Source of the DNA: Parcubacteria group bacterium GW2011_GWA1_47_8 | GTDB taxonomy: Bacteria > Patescibacteriota > Minisyncoccia > Phycocordibacterales > UBA1550 | Direction: 5' to 3' | Assembly (NCBI GenBank): GCA_000996605.1 | Contig: LCOP01000010.1 | Coordinates: 1-13,910, forward strand | Length of the DNA stretch: 13,910 nt | In this document: piece after piece, positions 1 through 5,872 of the stretch | Numbering within the stretch: the first letter of the stretch is position 1 | Layout of the letters: each line of letters opens with the position of its first letter | Program-made: the position numbers and the translations under genes | Notes under the pieces: model-generated | Told to the model about the DNA's origin: nothing | Databases searched by the model: none | What the model saw: the letters and a program-made list of their open reading frames with translations, nothing else

Positions 1-39
1 TTTGTATGCATATTCATATGCACCAAGGGTATCTCATGA

Positions 40-91
40 TTAGGTTTTTCGTGAGGTAACGATACCTACCATAGTTAGGTTTTTGGTGAGG
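40..91 (+). repeat. Two direct copies of a 17-bp motif upstream of vanY
   Basis: TTAGGTTTTTCGTGAGG at 40-56 and TTAGGTTTTTGGTGAGG at 75-91 differ at one base and start 35 bp apart. They lie just upstream of the peptidase promoter. A related motif (GGTATTTTTGTGAGGC) appears in reverse orientation within 13138-13163. They could be regulator binding sites or remnants of a dispersed repeat; nothing in the window decides this. Confidence 0.6.
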
Positions 92-94
92 CCA

Positions 95-123
95 TTCGAC
101 TTATTGTTGGCATATGCTATAAT
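95..123 (+). promoter_or_regulatory. Extended -10 promoter of the M15 peptidase gene
   Basis: A perfect extended -10 (TGcTATAAT, 115-123) has only a poor -35 (TTCGAC, 95-100) at a 17-nt spacing. The predicted transcription start, about 130, is two bases before the ATG at 132, so the message would be nearly leaderless. Confidence 0.65.
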
Positions 124-131
124 ACTGCTTA

Positions 132-1046
132 ATGGACCACCCCATCTGGAAAAAATATATGTTTTGGTTTTTTGTTGTCGGGGTCGCTTTACTCCTTGCT
201 TTTTTGGGGTATCAAGGCTATGTTTTGAAAAAGCAAAAAGAAACCATGGAGGGGACGCTTGCGGCGCTTGAAACAGAACATGCCTCGACAACAGCCGCCT
301 TGCAAGAATTCCAACAAAAATTTGAAATGACAAAAGCCGAGCGTGATATCATTGAGCAAAATCTTCAAAACGAACAATCAAAAGTCGGGGTGATTACCAA
401 TCAAGTCGAACAGCTTCAAGGCACGGTAGGGACGCTTACTAAATATGTAACGACCGACAAGCAGCTTCTCGCAAAATATTCAAAAACATATTTTTTAAAT
501 GAAAACTACAGCCCCGAACACCTCATGCAGATAGACCCTTCTTACAAAAGCAGTCCTCAAAAAGAAATATGGTTACAGAGAGATATGTGGCAGTTTCTCA
601 AAAGGATGCTGGATGATGCAAGGGCGCAAGGAATAGATATCGCCGTATTGTCCGCATATCGCTCGTTTGATACGCAAAATCAATTGAAGACGACTTACAA
701 AGTTACGTATGGAGCAGGGACGGCAAATCAATTTTCCGCAGATCAGGGGTACTCGGAGCATCAGCTGGGTACAGCGGTCGATTTCACGACGTCGAAACTT
801 GCCGACGCAGTCTCTGCGTTCGAGAAAGTAGCGACATACATATGGCTTATCAACAATGCTTATAAATACGGGTTCATCCTTTCATACCCGAAAAACAACG
901 AATATTACAAGTTTGAGCCATGGCATTGGCGATTCGTCGGCGTTGCTTTGGCGACAAAGCTCCATGACGAGAACAAAAATTTCTACACGCTTGATCAGCG
1001 GGAGATCGACCAATACATTATTCATCTTTTTGATCCGATACCGTAG
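132..1046 (+). CDS. Membrane-anchored D-alanyl-D-alanine carboxypeptidase (VanY, peptidase M15B)
   Basis: Zn-dependent D,D-carboxypeptidase that trims the terminal D-Ala of peptidoglycan stem peptides outside the membrane. Residues about 9-28 form one hydrophobic segment that acts as a signal anchor. Residues about 32-112 are charged, Gln/Glu-rich and heptad-like, a probable coiled-coil stalk. The M15 domain follows: SAYRS (174-178), SEHQLGTAVDF (208-218) with zinc ligands H210 and D217, and EPWHWRF (262-268) with catalytic E262 and ligand H265. All expected catalytic residues are present, so it should be active. The start is chosen because the ATG lies 9 nt after a strong extended -10. There is no Shine-Dalgarno. 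The coiled-coil stalk suggests the enzyme reaches away from the membrane or oligomerises. The gene stands alone, and the downstream genes run the other way. Confidence 0.9.
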   Translation: MDHPIWKKYMFWFFVVGVALLLAFLGYQGYVLKKQKETMEGTLAALETEHASTTAALQEFQQKFEMTKAERDIIEQNLQNEQSKVGVITNQVEQLQGTVGTLTKYVTTDKQLLAKYSKTYFLNENYSPEHLMQIDPSYKSSPQKEIWLQRDMWQFLKRMLDDARAQGIDIAVLSAYRSFDTQNQLKTTYKVTYGAGTANQFSADQGYSEHQLGTAVDFTTSKLADAVSAFEKVATYIWLINNAYKYGFILSYPKNNEYYKFEPWHWRFVGVALATKLHDENKNFYTLDQREIDQYIIHLFDPIP

Positions 1047-1053
1047 ATGTTTT

Positions 1054-1222
1054 TTAAAAAGCCGTGGTGAATTTATAGGCAAGCCAAACACCCAAACCCT
1101 CCTATGGCCGTCGTAATAACGGACGTAAGGGAAAAAGAGCTGTCGCCCCACAAGGCGGGAATGTACACGCCGAGCACTGACCCAAGCACCATTCCTATCA
1201 TAATAATCTTTTTTTGCGACAT
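1054..1222 (-). pseudogene. Small glycine-rich membrane protein, probably frameshifted
   Basis: From the ATG at 1222 the frame gives MSQKKIIMIGMVLGSVLGVY and continues with Gly-rich hydrophobic segments to a TAA at 1073 (49 aa). In the next frame, downstream of a GGG run (1097-1099), the sequence reads LGVWLAYKFTTAF before a TAA at 1054. That is a more natural end for a small two-helix protein with glycine-zipper membrane segments. One extra G in the run explains both readings. A TATACT box (1234-1229, minus) places the predicted transcription start exactly on the ATG, which supports a real gene. The function is unknown. The shift may be a sequencing error, a real mutation, or the 49-aa form may be genuine. 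Confidence 0.5.
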
Positions 1223-1228
1223 GGAGAT

Positions 1229-1234
1229 AGTATA
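1229..1234 (-). promoter_or_regulatory. -10 box of the small membrane-protein gene
   Basis: TATACT on the minus strand ends 7 nt before the ATG at 1222, so the predicted start of the RNA is the A of the start codon. No good -35 is visible. Confidence 0.5.
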
Positions 1235-1262
1235 ACGTACAAAAAGCAAAGGGGAATACGGG

Positions 1263-1973
1263 TCAACCTACTTTTTGCGCATACACGGAGATACTCCGGC
1301 GTTTGGCGAGGCGTTCGCGATGGCGGTGGGACTTACTGATCTTGTGAATGAAAAAATAGTCTTTGAACAAGTCCTCAATCTCCCTTTCGGTGAACACATG
1401 TTCGGCGACACCAATCTTTGGGTGAATATACGATCCGGCTTCTGACGCCGGGTTTTCGCGGAGGAGTCGCTCGGCGTGCGTGTCTTCATCGCGCAGAAAT
1501 GTTTTGAAAAGGAGAAAACCTTCCGGACGGAGTATGCGGATAATCTCATCACGTAAGTACGAGCGCTCTTCGCTATTTAAGAAGTGCGAAGTCATCATGT
1601 CGAGTACGAGCGTCTGCGATGTATCGGGGAGGGGGAGTGAACTTGCGATAGACTGCACGGAGCACACGATGGGAAGTTCTTTTGTCTTGATGAGGCGATT
1701 TGCTTGCAGAACGGCTTCGCTCGAAATATCGTAGCCAACACCGCGCATGCCGTATGTTTCGGCAAGGTAGATGAGATTTCGCCCGTTGCCACAGCCGAGG
1801 TCTGTCACCGACGCAAGGGGATTCAAATATTTGCGCCCGAATTCGCGTTCAAGGAACCGCGTGAATTTCACTAAGTCTTCACTCGGGTCGTTTGAGAGCG
1901 CGATGTGCCCACTTTGGGCGTACTCCTTGTCCCAAAATTTCTTGCTGGAGCCTTTGCGCGGTTGTCGTTTCAT
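1263..1973 (-). CDS. Class I SAM-dependent methyltransferase
   Basis: A 236-aa protein with a Rossmann-fold methyltransferase core. Motif I is VTDLGCGNGR (residues 56-65), the SAM-binding glycine loop. The acidic end of strand beta-2 is in GVGYDIS (about 78-84), and motif IV-like LVLDMMTSH lies near 122-130. The post-motif ILRPEGFLLFKTF (about 147-159) is the usual helix-strand after the active site. The N-terminus is basic (MKRQPRKGSSKKFWDKEY), a lead-in common in small-molecule methyltransferases of the methyltransf_11/25 type. The C-terminus is Arg/His/Lys-rich. The substrate cannot be told from sequence. The start is set by a TAGACT -10 box exactly 7 nt upstream. The gene diverges from rlmB across a 42-bp palindrome, so the two may share regulation. 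Confidence 0.8.
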   Translation of the reverse strand: MKRQPRKGSSKKFWDKEYAQSGHIALSNDPSEDLVKFTRFLEREFGRKYLNPLASVTDLGCGNGRNLIYLAETYGMRGVGYDISSEAVLQANRLIKTKELPIVCSVQSIASSLPLPDTSQTLVLDMMTSHFLNSEERSYLRDEIIRILRPEGFLLFKTFLRDEDTHAERLLRENPASEAGSYIHPKIGVAEHVFTEREIEDLFKDYFFIHKISKSHRHRERLAKRRSISVYAQKVG

Positions 1974-1979
1974 CCCGTT

Positions 1980-1988
1980 AGTCTAGCA
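1980..1988 (-). promoter_or_regulatory. Extended -10 of the SAM methyltransferase gene
   Basis: TGcTAGACT on the minus strand (1988 to 1980). Its last base is 7 nt before the ATG at 1973, predicting a leaderless RNA. A weak TTGTTT -35 lies near 2009-2004. Confidence 0.55.
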
Positions 1989-2017
1989 CAAACTCATCTC
2001 GGGAAACAAAAAGGTGT

Positions 2018-2059
2018 ACTATCCCCAGTTTTGACCTATAGGTCAAAACTGGGGATAGT
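2018..2059. repeat. Perfect 42-bp palindrome between divergent genes
   Basis: Two 21-bp half-sites (ACTATCCCCAGTTTTGACCT plus A, then its exact complement) meet at 2038/2039 with no mismatch and no spacer. The palindrome lies between the methyltransferase promoter (about 1980-2009, minus) and the rlmB promoter (about 2095-2123, plus). As RNA it would fold into a roughly 19-bp hairpin with a tight UAUA-type loop. It could be an operator for both genes, a cruciform site, or a MITE/REP-like relic. A terminator is unlikely because no gene ends into it. Confidence 0.9.
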
Positions 2060-2114
2060 GCGAAAATGAAATAAGAGAATTTTTATACGATAATGGATTG
2101 ATACACCTTACTTG

Positions 2115-2123
2115 TGCTATACT
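2115..2123 (+). promoter_or_regulatory. Extended -10 of the SpoU methyltransferase gene
   Basis: TGcTATACT, with TTGATA at 2098-2103 as a possible but too-close -35. The predicted RNA start is near 2130, 6 nt before the ATG at 2136. This rules against a TTG start at 2112, which would lie inside or upstream of the promoter. Confidence 0.6.
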
Positions 2124-2135
2124 GCTAAAACTTTT

Positions 2136-2897
2136 ATGGCACAAGAAAAAACCTATATTTACGGTAAACACGTGGTTGTCGAAGCACTTCGCTCTATCCC
2201 TGGGGCAATCGATCGGGTTTTTGTCGCACCACAAGTAGATGACAAAGAATTGCGTGAATTGCTCCATGAGACAAAAACACAGACGCGAGTGCTCGCTCAA
2301 GGGGCTTTACCGCAAGAGATTATGGAATCCGCGCACCAAGGTATCGTGGGGATTATATCACTTGAAGGACTGCTCCGTCCGTATCGAGAATTTGCGGATA
2401 CGCTTACGGTCAATCCTGATACCGCGCTCGTGCTTCTCGACGAAATACAAGATCCGCAAAATGTCGGTGCGATTATTCGCTCAGCCGCAGCATTTGGTAT
2501 TCGCGGTGTGCTTATTCCTGAACACAACCAAGCGCAGTTGACCGGCATGGTGCTCAAGGTGTCGGCCGGTATGGCGTTTCGTGTGCCACTCGTCGGCATC
2601 GGCAATGTGAATATGACGGTGCGTGATTTGAAAGACCGCGGGTTCTGGATCTATGGTCTCGACGAAGCAGGAAATCATCCTTTGAGTAAAGAAGTGTTTG
2701 ATGTACCAGCGCTCTTCGTCCTTGGCAATGAGGCAAAAGGAATCCGTCAAAAAACACGCGAACTTTGTGATATTTTACTCTCCATACCGCTTAATCCGGA
2801 ATGCGAGTCGCTCAATGTTGCCGCATCCGCCGCGGTTACTCTTTACGCATGGAGTAGCGAACATCCGAATGCATTACGCACTTCTCTAAAAAAATAA
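2136..2897 (+). CDS. rlmB: 23S rRNA (guanosine-2'-O)-methyltransferase, TrmH/SpoU family (RlmB-like)
   Basis: A 253-aa SPOUT methyltransferase that places a 2'-O-methyl on ribose of structured RNA. RlmB modifies G2251 of 23S rRNA in the peptidyl-transferase P loop. Residues 1-75 form the SpoU substrate-binding domain (YIYGKHVVVEAL, HQGIVGI). The knotted catalytic domain shows motif 1, LDEIQDPQNVGAIIRSA (101-117, with N109 and catalytic R115), motif 2, LGNEAKGI (196-203), and motif 3, SIPLNPECESLNVAASAAV (216-234). The length is typical. The ATG at 2136 is chosen because it follows the promoter by 13 nt and begins the conserved region directly. dgkA follows 4 nt after the stop. TrmH acting on tRNA G18 is an alternative, but the N-terminal domain favours RlmB. 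Confidence 0.88.
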   Translation: MAQEKTYIYGKHVVVEALRSIPGAIDRVFVAPQVDDKELRELLHETKTQTRVLAQGALPQEIMESAHQGIVGIISLEGLLRPYREFADTLTVNPDTALVLLDEIQDPQNVGAIIRSAAAFGIRGVLIPEHNQAQLTGMVLKVSAGMAFRVPLVGIGNVNMTVRDLKDRGFWIYGLDEAGNHPLSKEVFDVPALFVLGNEAKGIRQKTRELCDILLSIPLNPECESLNVAASAAVTLYAWSSEHPNALRTSLKK

Positions 2898-2901
2898 CAT
2901 C

Positions 2902-3240
2902 ATGAACAGTATCAAATGGGCATTGTTTGGCATCCGAAATACATGGCGCGAGGAGATGAATTTTCGTATTGAAATTACGGGTGCAATCGTCGCCTCTATC
3001 ACAAGCTGGTACCTGGGTTTTGATTGGCTTGAGTGGATCATTGTGATTGGGTGCATCACTATCGTCCTTGCAGCGGAGATGATAAACACGGCAATCGAAG
3101 ACCTCTGCAACAAAGTGGAGCCGGCAATTGATCCTGCTGTCGGAAAAATAAAGGATATGATGGCAGGCTTTACGCTCCTCTCGTCTTTAGGTGCCACATT
3201 GATTGGCGTCATACTTTTTGGTCGACACCTTTTTTCTTGA
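2902..3240 (+). CDS. dgkA: Diacylglycerol/undecaprenol kinase (DgkA family)
   Basis: A 112-aa integral membrane kinase that phosphorylates a lipid alcohol at the inner membrane. In bacteria without the E. coli osmoregulated glucan pathway, the substrate is usually undecaprenol, which feeds cell-wall lipid carrier recycling. Three membrane helices fit at roughly 26-40, 45-62 and 87-107, preceded by an amphipathic N-terminal helix. The family signature EMINTAIED (59-67) carries the catalytic E59 and the N62 and E66 that match E69, N72 and E76 of E. coli DgkA. GKIKDMMAG (81-89) gives the nucleotide-contact K84 and D85. The stretch after the signature is LCNKVEP rather than the more usual VD-containing form. 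The gene starts 4 nt after rlmB, with no Shine-Dalgarno, so the two are probably cotranscribed. Confidence 0.88.
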   Translation: MNSIKWALFGIRNTWREEMNFRIEITGAIVASITSWYLGFDWLEWIIVIGCITIVLAAEMINTAIEDLCNKVEPAIDPAVGKIKDMMAGFTLLSSLGATLIGVILFGRHLFS

Positions 3241-3260
3241 AAATGTTTCCGAGCGTGTTC

Positions 3261-4046
3261 TTATAACCCGATGTCTTTCTTTAACGTTAAGAGCTCTGTC
3301 CCAATGATATCGCGATACGCACCCTCTTTGAGATTGCCGAGCGCAATATTCATAATCCGAACGCGGGTGAGCTCTTGTACTTGGTAGCCCTCCGCCGCGC
3401 ACATGCGGCGAATCTGGTGCTTTTTGCCTTCGGTGAGTACAATACGAAATACGGTTTCTCCAGTACGGCGCGCGGTGGCGGGTTTGGTGCGATACCCTTC
3501 AATGGTGATACCACGCTCGAGCCTGCGGATGAAGCGGTCGGTGACTGGTTTATCAACGCGCACGAGGTACTCTTTTTCGTGGGCGCGGTCGGGGGAGAGC
3601 AATCGCTCGGTCAAGCGCCCGTCGTTCGTAAGAATGATAAGTCCGTGCGAATCTTTGTCGAGGCGACCAAGAGGGAAAAGCCCGCGGAGCGCCGGTTGCC
3701 CACCAGTGATACTCTGGGTACCACCTTGGGAATCGGTCGATATGCCGCGGGGTTTATTGTACGCAAGATAGCGGTATTTTGCGTCCGCTTCTGAAATCAC
3801 ACGAGGGGAAACCTCGACGACGTCGTCTTTAGAGACTTTTGTGCCAAGCGTGGCGACTTTGCTATTTATCGTAACAAGACCTTTGGTAATCAGCAAATCA
3901 GCACCACGCCTTGTCGTATAGCCCTTGTGGGCGAGATAACGATTCAACCGAATAGGGAATTCAAGTGGCTCCACCCCGTTAGAGACAGGTCGTGGTCGTT
4001 CCGTCTTTTCAATTTTTTCTTTTTTAGGGATAGTTTTAATTTTCAT
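3261..4046 (-). CDS. rluF: rRNA pseudouridine synthase, RsuA/RluB/E/F family (RluF-like)
   Basis: Isomerises uridine to pseudouridine in rRNA. The protein (261 aa) has a basic N-terminal tail of about 32 residues, then an S4 RNA-binding domain (RLNRYLAHKGYTTRRGADLL, 33-52). The RsuA-type catalytic domain carries YLAYNKPRGIS (93-103) and GRLDKDSHGLIILTNDG (127-143), with catalytic Asp D130. GKKHQIRRMCAAEGYQVQEL (207-226) and RVRIMN follow. The QIRRMC...GY...RIMN pattern and the form of the S4 domain resemble RluF (23S U2604) more than RluB, but this is a similarity judgement. It converges on dgkA, with 20 bp between the stops and no obvious terminator. A -35/-10 pair at 4127-4099 and a leader of about 46 nt precede it. 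Confidence 0.85.
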   Translation of the reverse strand: MKIKTIPKKEKIEKTERPRPVSNGVEPLEFPIRLNRYLAHKGYTTRRGADLLITKGLVTINSKVATLGTKVSKDDVVEVSPRVISEADAKYRYLAYNKPRGISTDSQGGTQSITGGQPALRGLFPLGRLDKDSHGLIILTNDGRLTERLLSPDRAHEKEYLVRVDKPVTDRFIRRLERGITIEGYRTKPATARRTGETVFRIVLTEGKKHQIRRMCAAEGYQVQELTRVRIMNIALGNLKEGAYRDIIGTELLTLKKDIGL

Positions 4047-4096
4047 TTCTTAATTTCCCAAGCAACCGCGGTCTCTAGCGGGGCTTCGTAGAAACT

Positions 4097-4127
4097 ACAC
4101 CATATCATAAAAAATACGGTGTGGCAA
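4097..4127 (-). promoter_or_regulatory. Promoter of the rluF-like gene overlapped by an inverted repeat
   Basis: On the minus strand TTGCCA (4127-4122), a 17-nt spacer and TGaTATGGT (4107-4099) make a good promoter. An imperfect inverted repeat covers the spacer and -10: ACACCATAT at 4097-4105 and ATACGGTGT at 4114-4122, with 8 of 9 pairs and an 8-nt loop. This is a plausible operator position. Confidence 0.5.
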
Positions 4128-4164
4128 TCCCGCGAAGCGGTTCAGCGGTCAATGGTGAATACCC

Positions 4165-4355
4165 CTATAGGTGTTTTTTGATCAACACCTCGAGGTCTTG
4201 CACATGCTGCTCTTTGTCTTTTTCAAGCGTCGCCCAAAAGTTTTGACATTCGGTGCAGTCCGCGGCGTTTTTTTGTACTCATCTTTGATGCGTCACAAGC
4301 TTTTGTGTTCCTCTGTCGCTTGTAGAAGCAGATTATAAACGTGATTATTAAGCAT
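4165..4355 (-). pseudogene. Broken gene for a small CxxC-containing helical protein
   Basis: From the ATG at 4355 the frame reads MLNNHVYNLLLQATEEHKSL, then an in-frame TGA (4295-4293), then RIKDEYKK up to a run of seven A (4274-4268). One base out of frame the rest reads AADCTECQNFWATLEKDKEQ, then HVQDLEVLIKKHL and a TAG at 4167-4165. Restoring one A and reading TGG (Trp) for TGA gives a smooth protein of about 63 aa: helical, charged, with a C-x2-C pair. From memory, similar small proteins of the EEHKSLWRIK type occur in Parcubacteria; I cannot verify this here. Two lesions argue for real decay rather than a single read error. The function is unknown. The 12-bp palindrome and the next promoter lie upstream. 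Confidence 0.65.
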
Positions 4356-4393
4356 AAAAGTATCGTTGTTGTATAAAATATATTTTTTCAACC

Positions 4394-4405
4394 TTGTGTA
4401 CACAA
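4394..4405. promoter_or_regulatory. 12-bp palindrome TTGTGTACACAA
   Basis: A perfect palindrome in the AT-rich gap between the broken gene (minus) and the glycosyltransferase gene (plus), about 70 bp upstream of the latter's -10. It is operator-like in form and place, but short enough to arise by chance. Confidence 0.3.
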
Positions 4406-4474
4406 CACCACAAACAAAAAGTCGTGTAAGCGTAGTTATCCCCATACTATATTCCAATGTTGTAGCATTTCGTG

Positions 4475-4483
4475 TGTTACAAT
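4475..4483 (+). promoter_or_regulatory. Extended -10 of the glycosyltransferase gene
   Basis: TGtTACAAT, a consensus extended -10 without a clear -35. It overlaps the ATG at 4482, so that ATG cannot be translated from this promoter and the start must be the ATG at 4515. Predicted leader: about 25 nt. Confidence 0.55.
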
Positions 4484-4514
4484 GAAGGCAAGAAATATTA
4501 TTTCTTTTTATATT

Positions 4515-5744
4515 ATGCGCGTATTAATGTTTGGTTGGGAATTTCCACCTCACAATAGCGGCGGTTTGGGAACTGCCTGTTTTGGTCTGTCTCGCGCACT
4601 TGCCGCACGAAAAGTCGAGGTCGTGTTCGTGCTTCCCAAAAAAGTCGATGTGTCCGCCTCGTTCATGGATATGGTCTTTGCTGATACATCACACATAAAA
4701 TTTCATACCATCGAGTCAGACTTGAAACCCTACGTTACGTCCGAGGGATATATTCGCGAACGGGATGCGATTACCGCCGCCATTTACGGAAAAACACTTC
4801 TCGACGAAGTGCGACGGTATGCCCTTGCCGCAGGCGAAATCGCAAAGAAAGAACACTTTGACGTAATCCACGCGCACGACTGGCTCTCATTCCTTGCGGG
4901 GCTTGAGGCAAAGCGTGTTTCCGGTAAACCACTTATTGTACATATGCACGCAACGGAATTCGACCGCACGGGAGGGCAAGGGACAAATCAAGAAGTGTAC
5001 AACATCGAGCGCCTCGGCATGGAGCGCGCGGACGGTATCATCGCAGTCTCCAATTTCACCAAACAAAAGATTATGCAAAACTACGGTATCCCCGCGGATA
5101 AGATCGAAGTGGTGCACAACGGCATCGACGAGGCTGACTATGTGAATATTCCCAATCATCTTTCGGGGCTTAAACGTGCGGGACAAAAGATCGTGCTCTT
5201 TGCGGGGCGTATCACAATTCAAAAAGGTCCGGAGTATTTTATCCGCGCCGCAAAACGTGTTCTCGATATCGACCCCAATGTGCTCTTTCTTGTTTCGGGA
5301 AGCGGTGACATGGAGCGGCAAATGATGATGGAGGCGGCGCATGCGGGGATCGCGGACAAAGTGCTCTTTGTAGGATTCTTGCGCGGAGATGATCTCACCG
5401 CCGCATATCGCGCGGCGGATCTTTTTGTCATGCCGTCGGTGTCCGAGCCGTTTGGTCTGACGCCGCTCGAGTCAATCATCGCCGGTGCGCCCGTCCTTAT
5501 TTCCAAGCAATCGGGCGTTTCCGAAGTTCTTACTCACGCGCTCAAGGCCGATTTCTGGGATATTGACGACATGGCGAATAAGATATTGAGTGTAGTACAA
5601 CATCAGGTGCTCAAAGATACCCTGTGGCAAAACAGCCGTAACGAAGTGCGTCAGGTGAGCTGGGACGCGGCAAGCAAGAAATGCATTGATTACTACGAGA
5701 AAATCATGTGTAACTGCGGTTCTTCTGAAATGAGCTATATTTAA
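4515..5744 (+). CDS. Glycosyltransferase, GT4/GT5 GT-B fold, glycogen-synthase-like
   Basis: Retaining GT-B glycosyltransferase, 409 aa. The N-terminal half opens with MRVLMFGWEFPPHNSGGLGT: NSGGL (14-18) is the nucleotide-sugar loop, equivalent to KxGGL in starch and glycogen synthases. HAHDW (119-123) and HMHATEFD (143-150) follow. The C-terminal domain has LFAGRITIQKG (228-238) and EPFGLTPLE (311-319), the E-x7-E motif that binds the sugar nucleotide, then SGVSEV. Because amylase-type and glucoamylase genes follow, a role in building an alpha-glucan from ADP- or UDP-glucose is likely, but a different acceptor cannot be excluded. The start at 4515 is forced by the promoter at 4475-4483. No signal peptide: cytoplasmic. 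Confidence 0.82.
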   Translation: MRVLMFGWEFPPHNSGGLGTACFGLSRALAARKVEVVFVLPKKVDVSASFMDMVFADTSHIKFHTIESDLKPYVTSEGYIRERDAITAAIYGKTLLDEVRRYALAAGEIAKKEHFDVIHAHDWLSFLAGLEAKRVSGKPLIVHMHATEFDRTGGQGTNQEVYNIERLGMERADGIIAVSNFTKQKIMQNYGIPADKIEVVHNGIDEADYVNIPNHLSGLKRAGQKIVLFAGRITIQKGPEYFIRAAKRVLDIDPNVLFLVSGSGDMERQMMMEAAHAGIADKVLFVGFLRGDDLTAAYRAADLFVMPSVSEPFGLTPLESIIAGAPVLISKQSGVSEVLTHALKADFWDIDDMANKILSVVQHQVLKDTLWQNSRNEVRQVSWDAASKKCIDYYEKIMCNCGSSEMSYI

Positions 5745-5814
5745 CTGAAACGCGCAGCCATGCAACATGTCTACCCGTTTTTTTACTAACCTATGTGGAA
5801 AAGGTCAGTAAATC

Positions 5815-5823
5815 TGCTACAAT
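5815..5823 (+). promoter_or_regulatory. Extended -10 upstream of the GH57 gene
   Basis: TGcTACAAT matches the extended -10 consensus. The -35 region (about 5795-5800) is poor. The predicted leader to the ATG at 5873 is about 43 nt and holds the heptad repeat. Confidence 0.5.
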
Positions 5824-5839
5824 GTATTTGTATTTCCTC

Positions 5840-5867
5840 TTGACTAATGACTATTAACTATTAACTA
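5840..5867 (+). repeat. Tandem heptanucleotide repeat, four units
   Basis: TTGACTA, ATGACTA, TTAACTA and TTAACTA follow each other without gaps in the predicted 5' leader of the GH57 gene, ending six bases before the ATG. A second heptad array (TTGTCAG type) lies before the next gene, at 7156-7176. Confidence 0.65.
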
Positions 5868-5872
5868 CCCCC

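Noticed and set aside
4268..4274. Programmed -1 frameshift on the A7 run
   Set aside because: The frame-restoring slip does not fit the classic X XXY YYZ heptamer register, no stimulatory hairpin is evident and an in-frame stop precedes it. Kept only as a remote alternative.
4293..4295. Recoding of TGA as Trp or Gly, as in some CPR lineages
   Set aside because: dgkA, the GH57 gene and the SAM methyltransferase gene end at TGA at natural lengths, and no long gene here has an internal TGA. One TGA in a frame-broken gene is better explained by decay.
4482..4514. Upstream ATG adding 11 residues to the glycosyltransferase
   Set aside because: The ATG overlaps the -10 TACAAT, so it would not be in the transcript; the conserved fold begins at the ATG at 4515.
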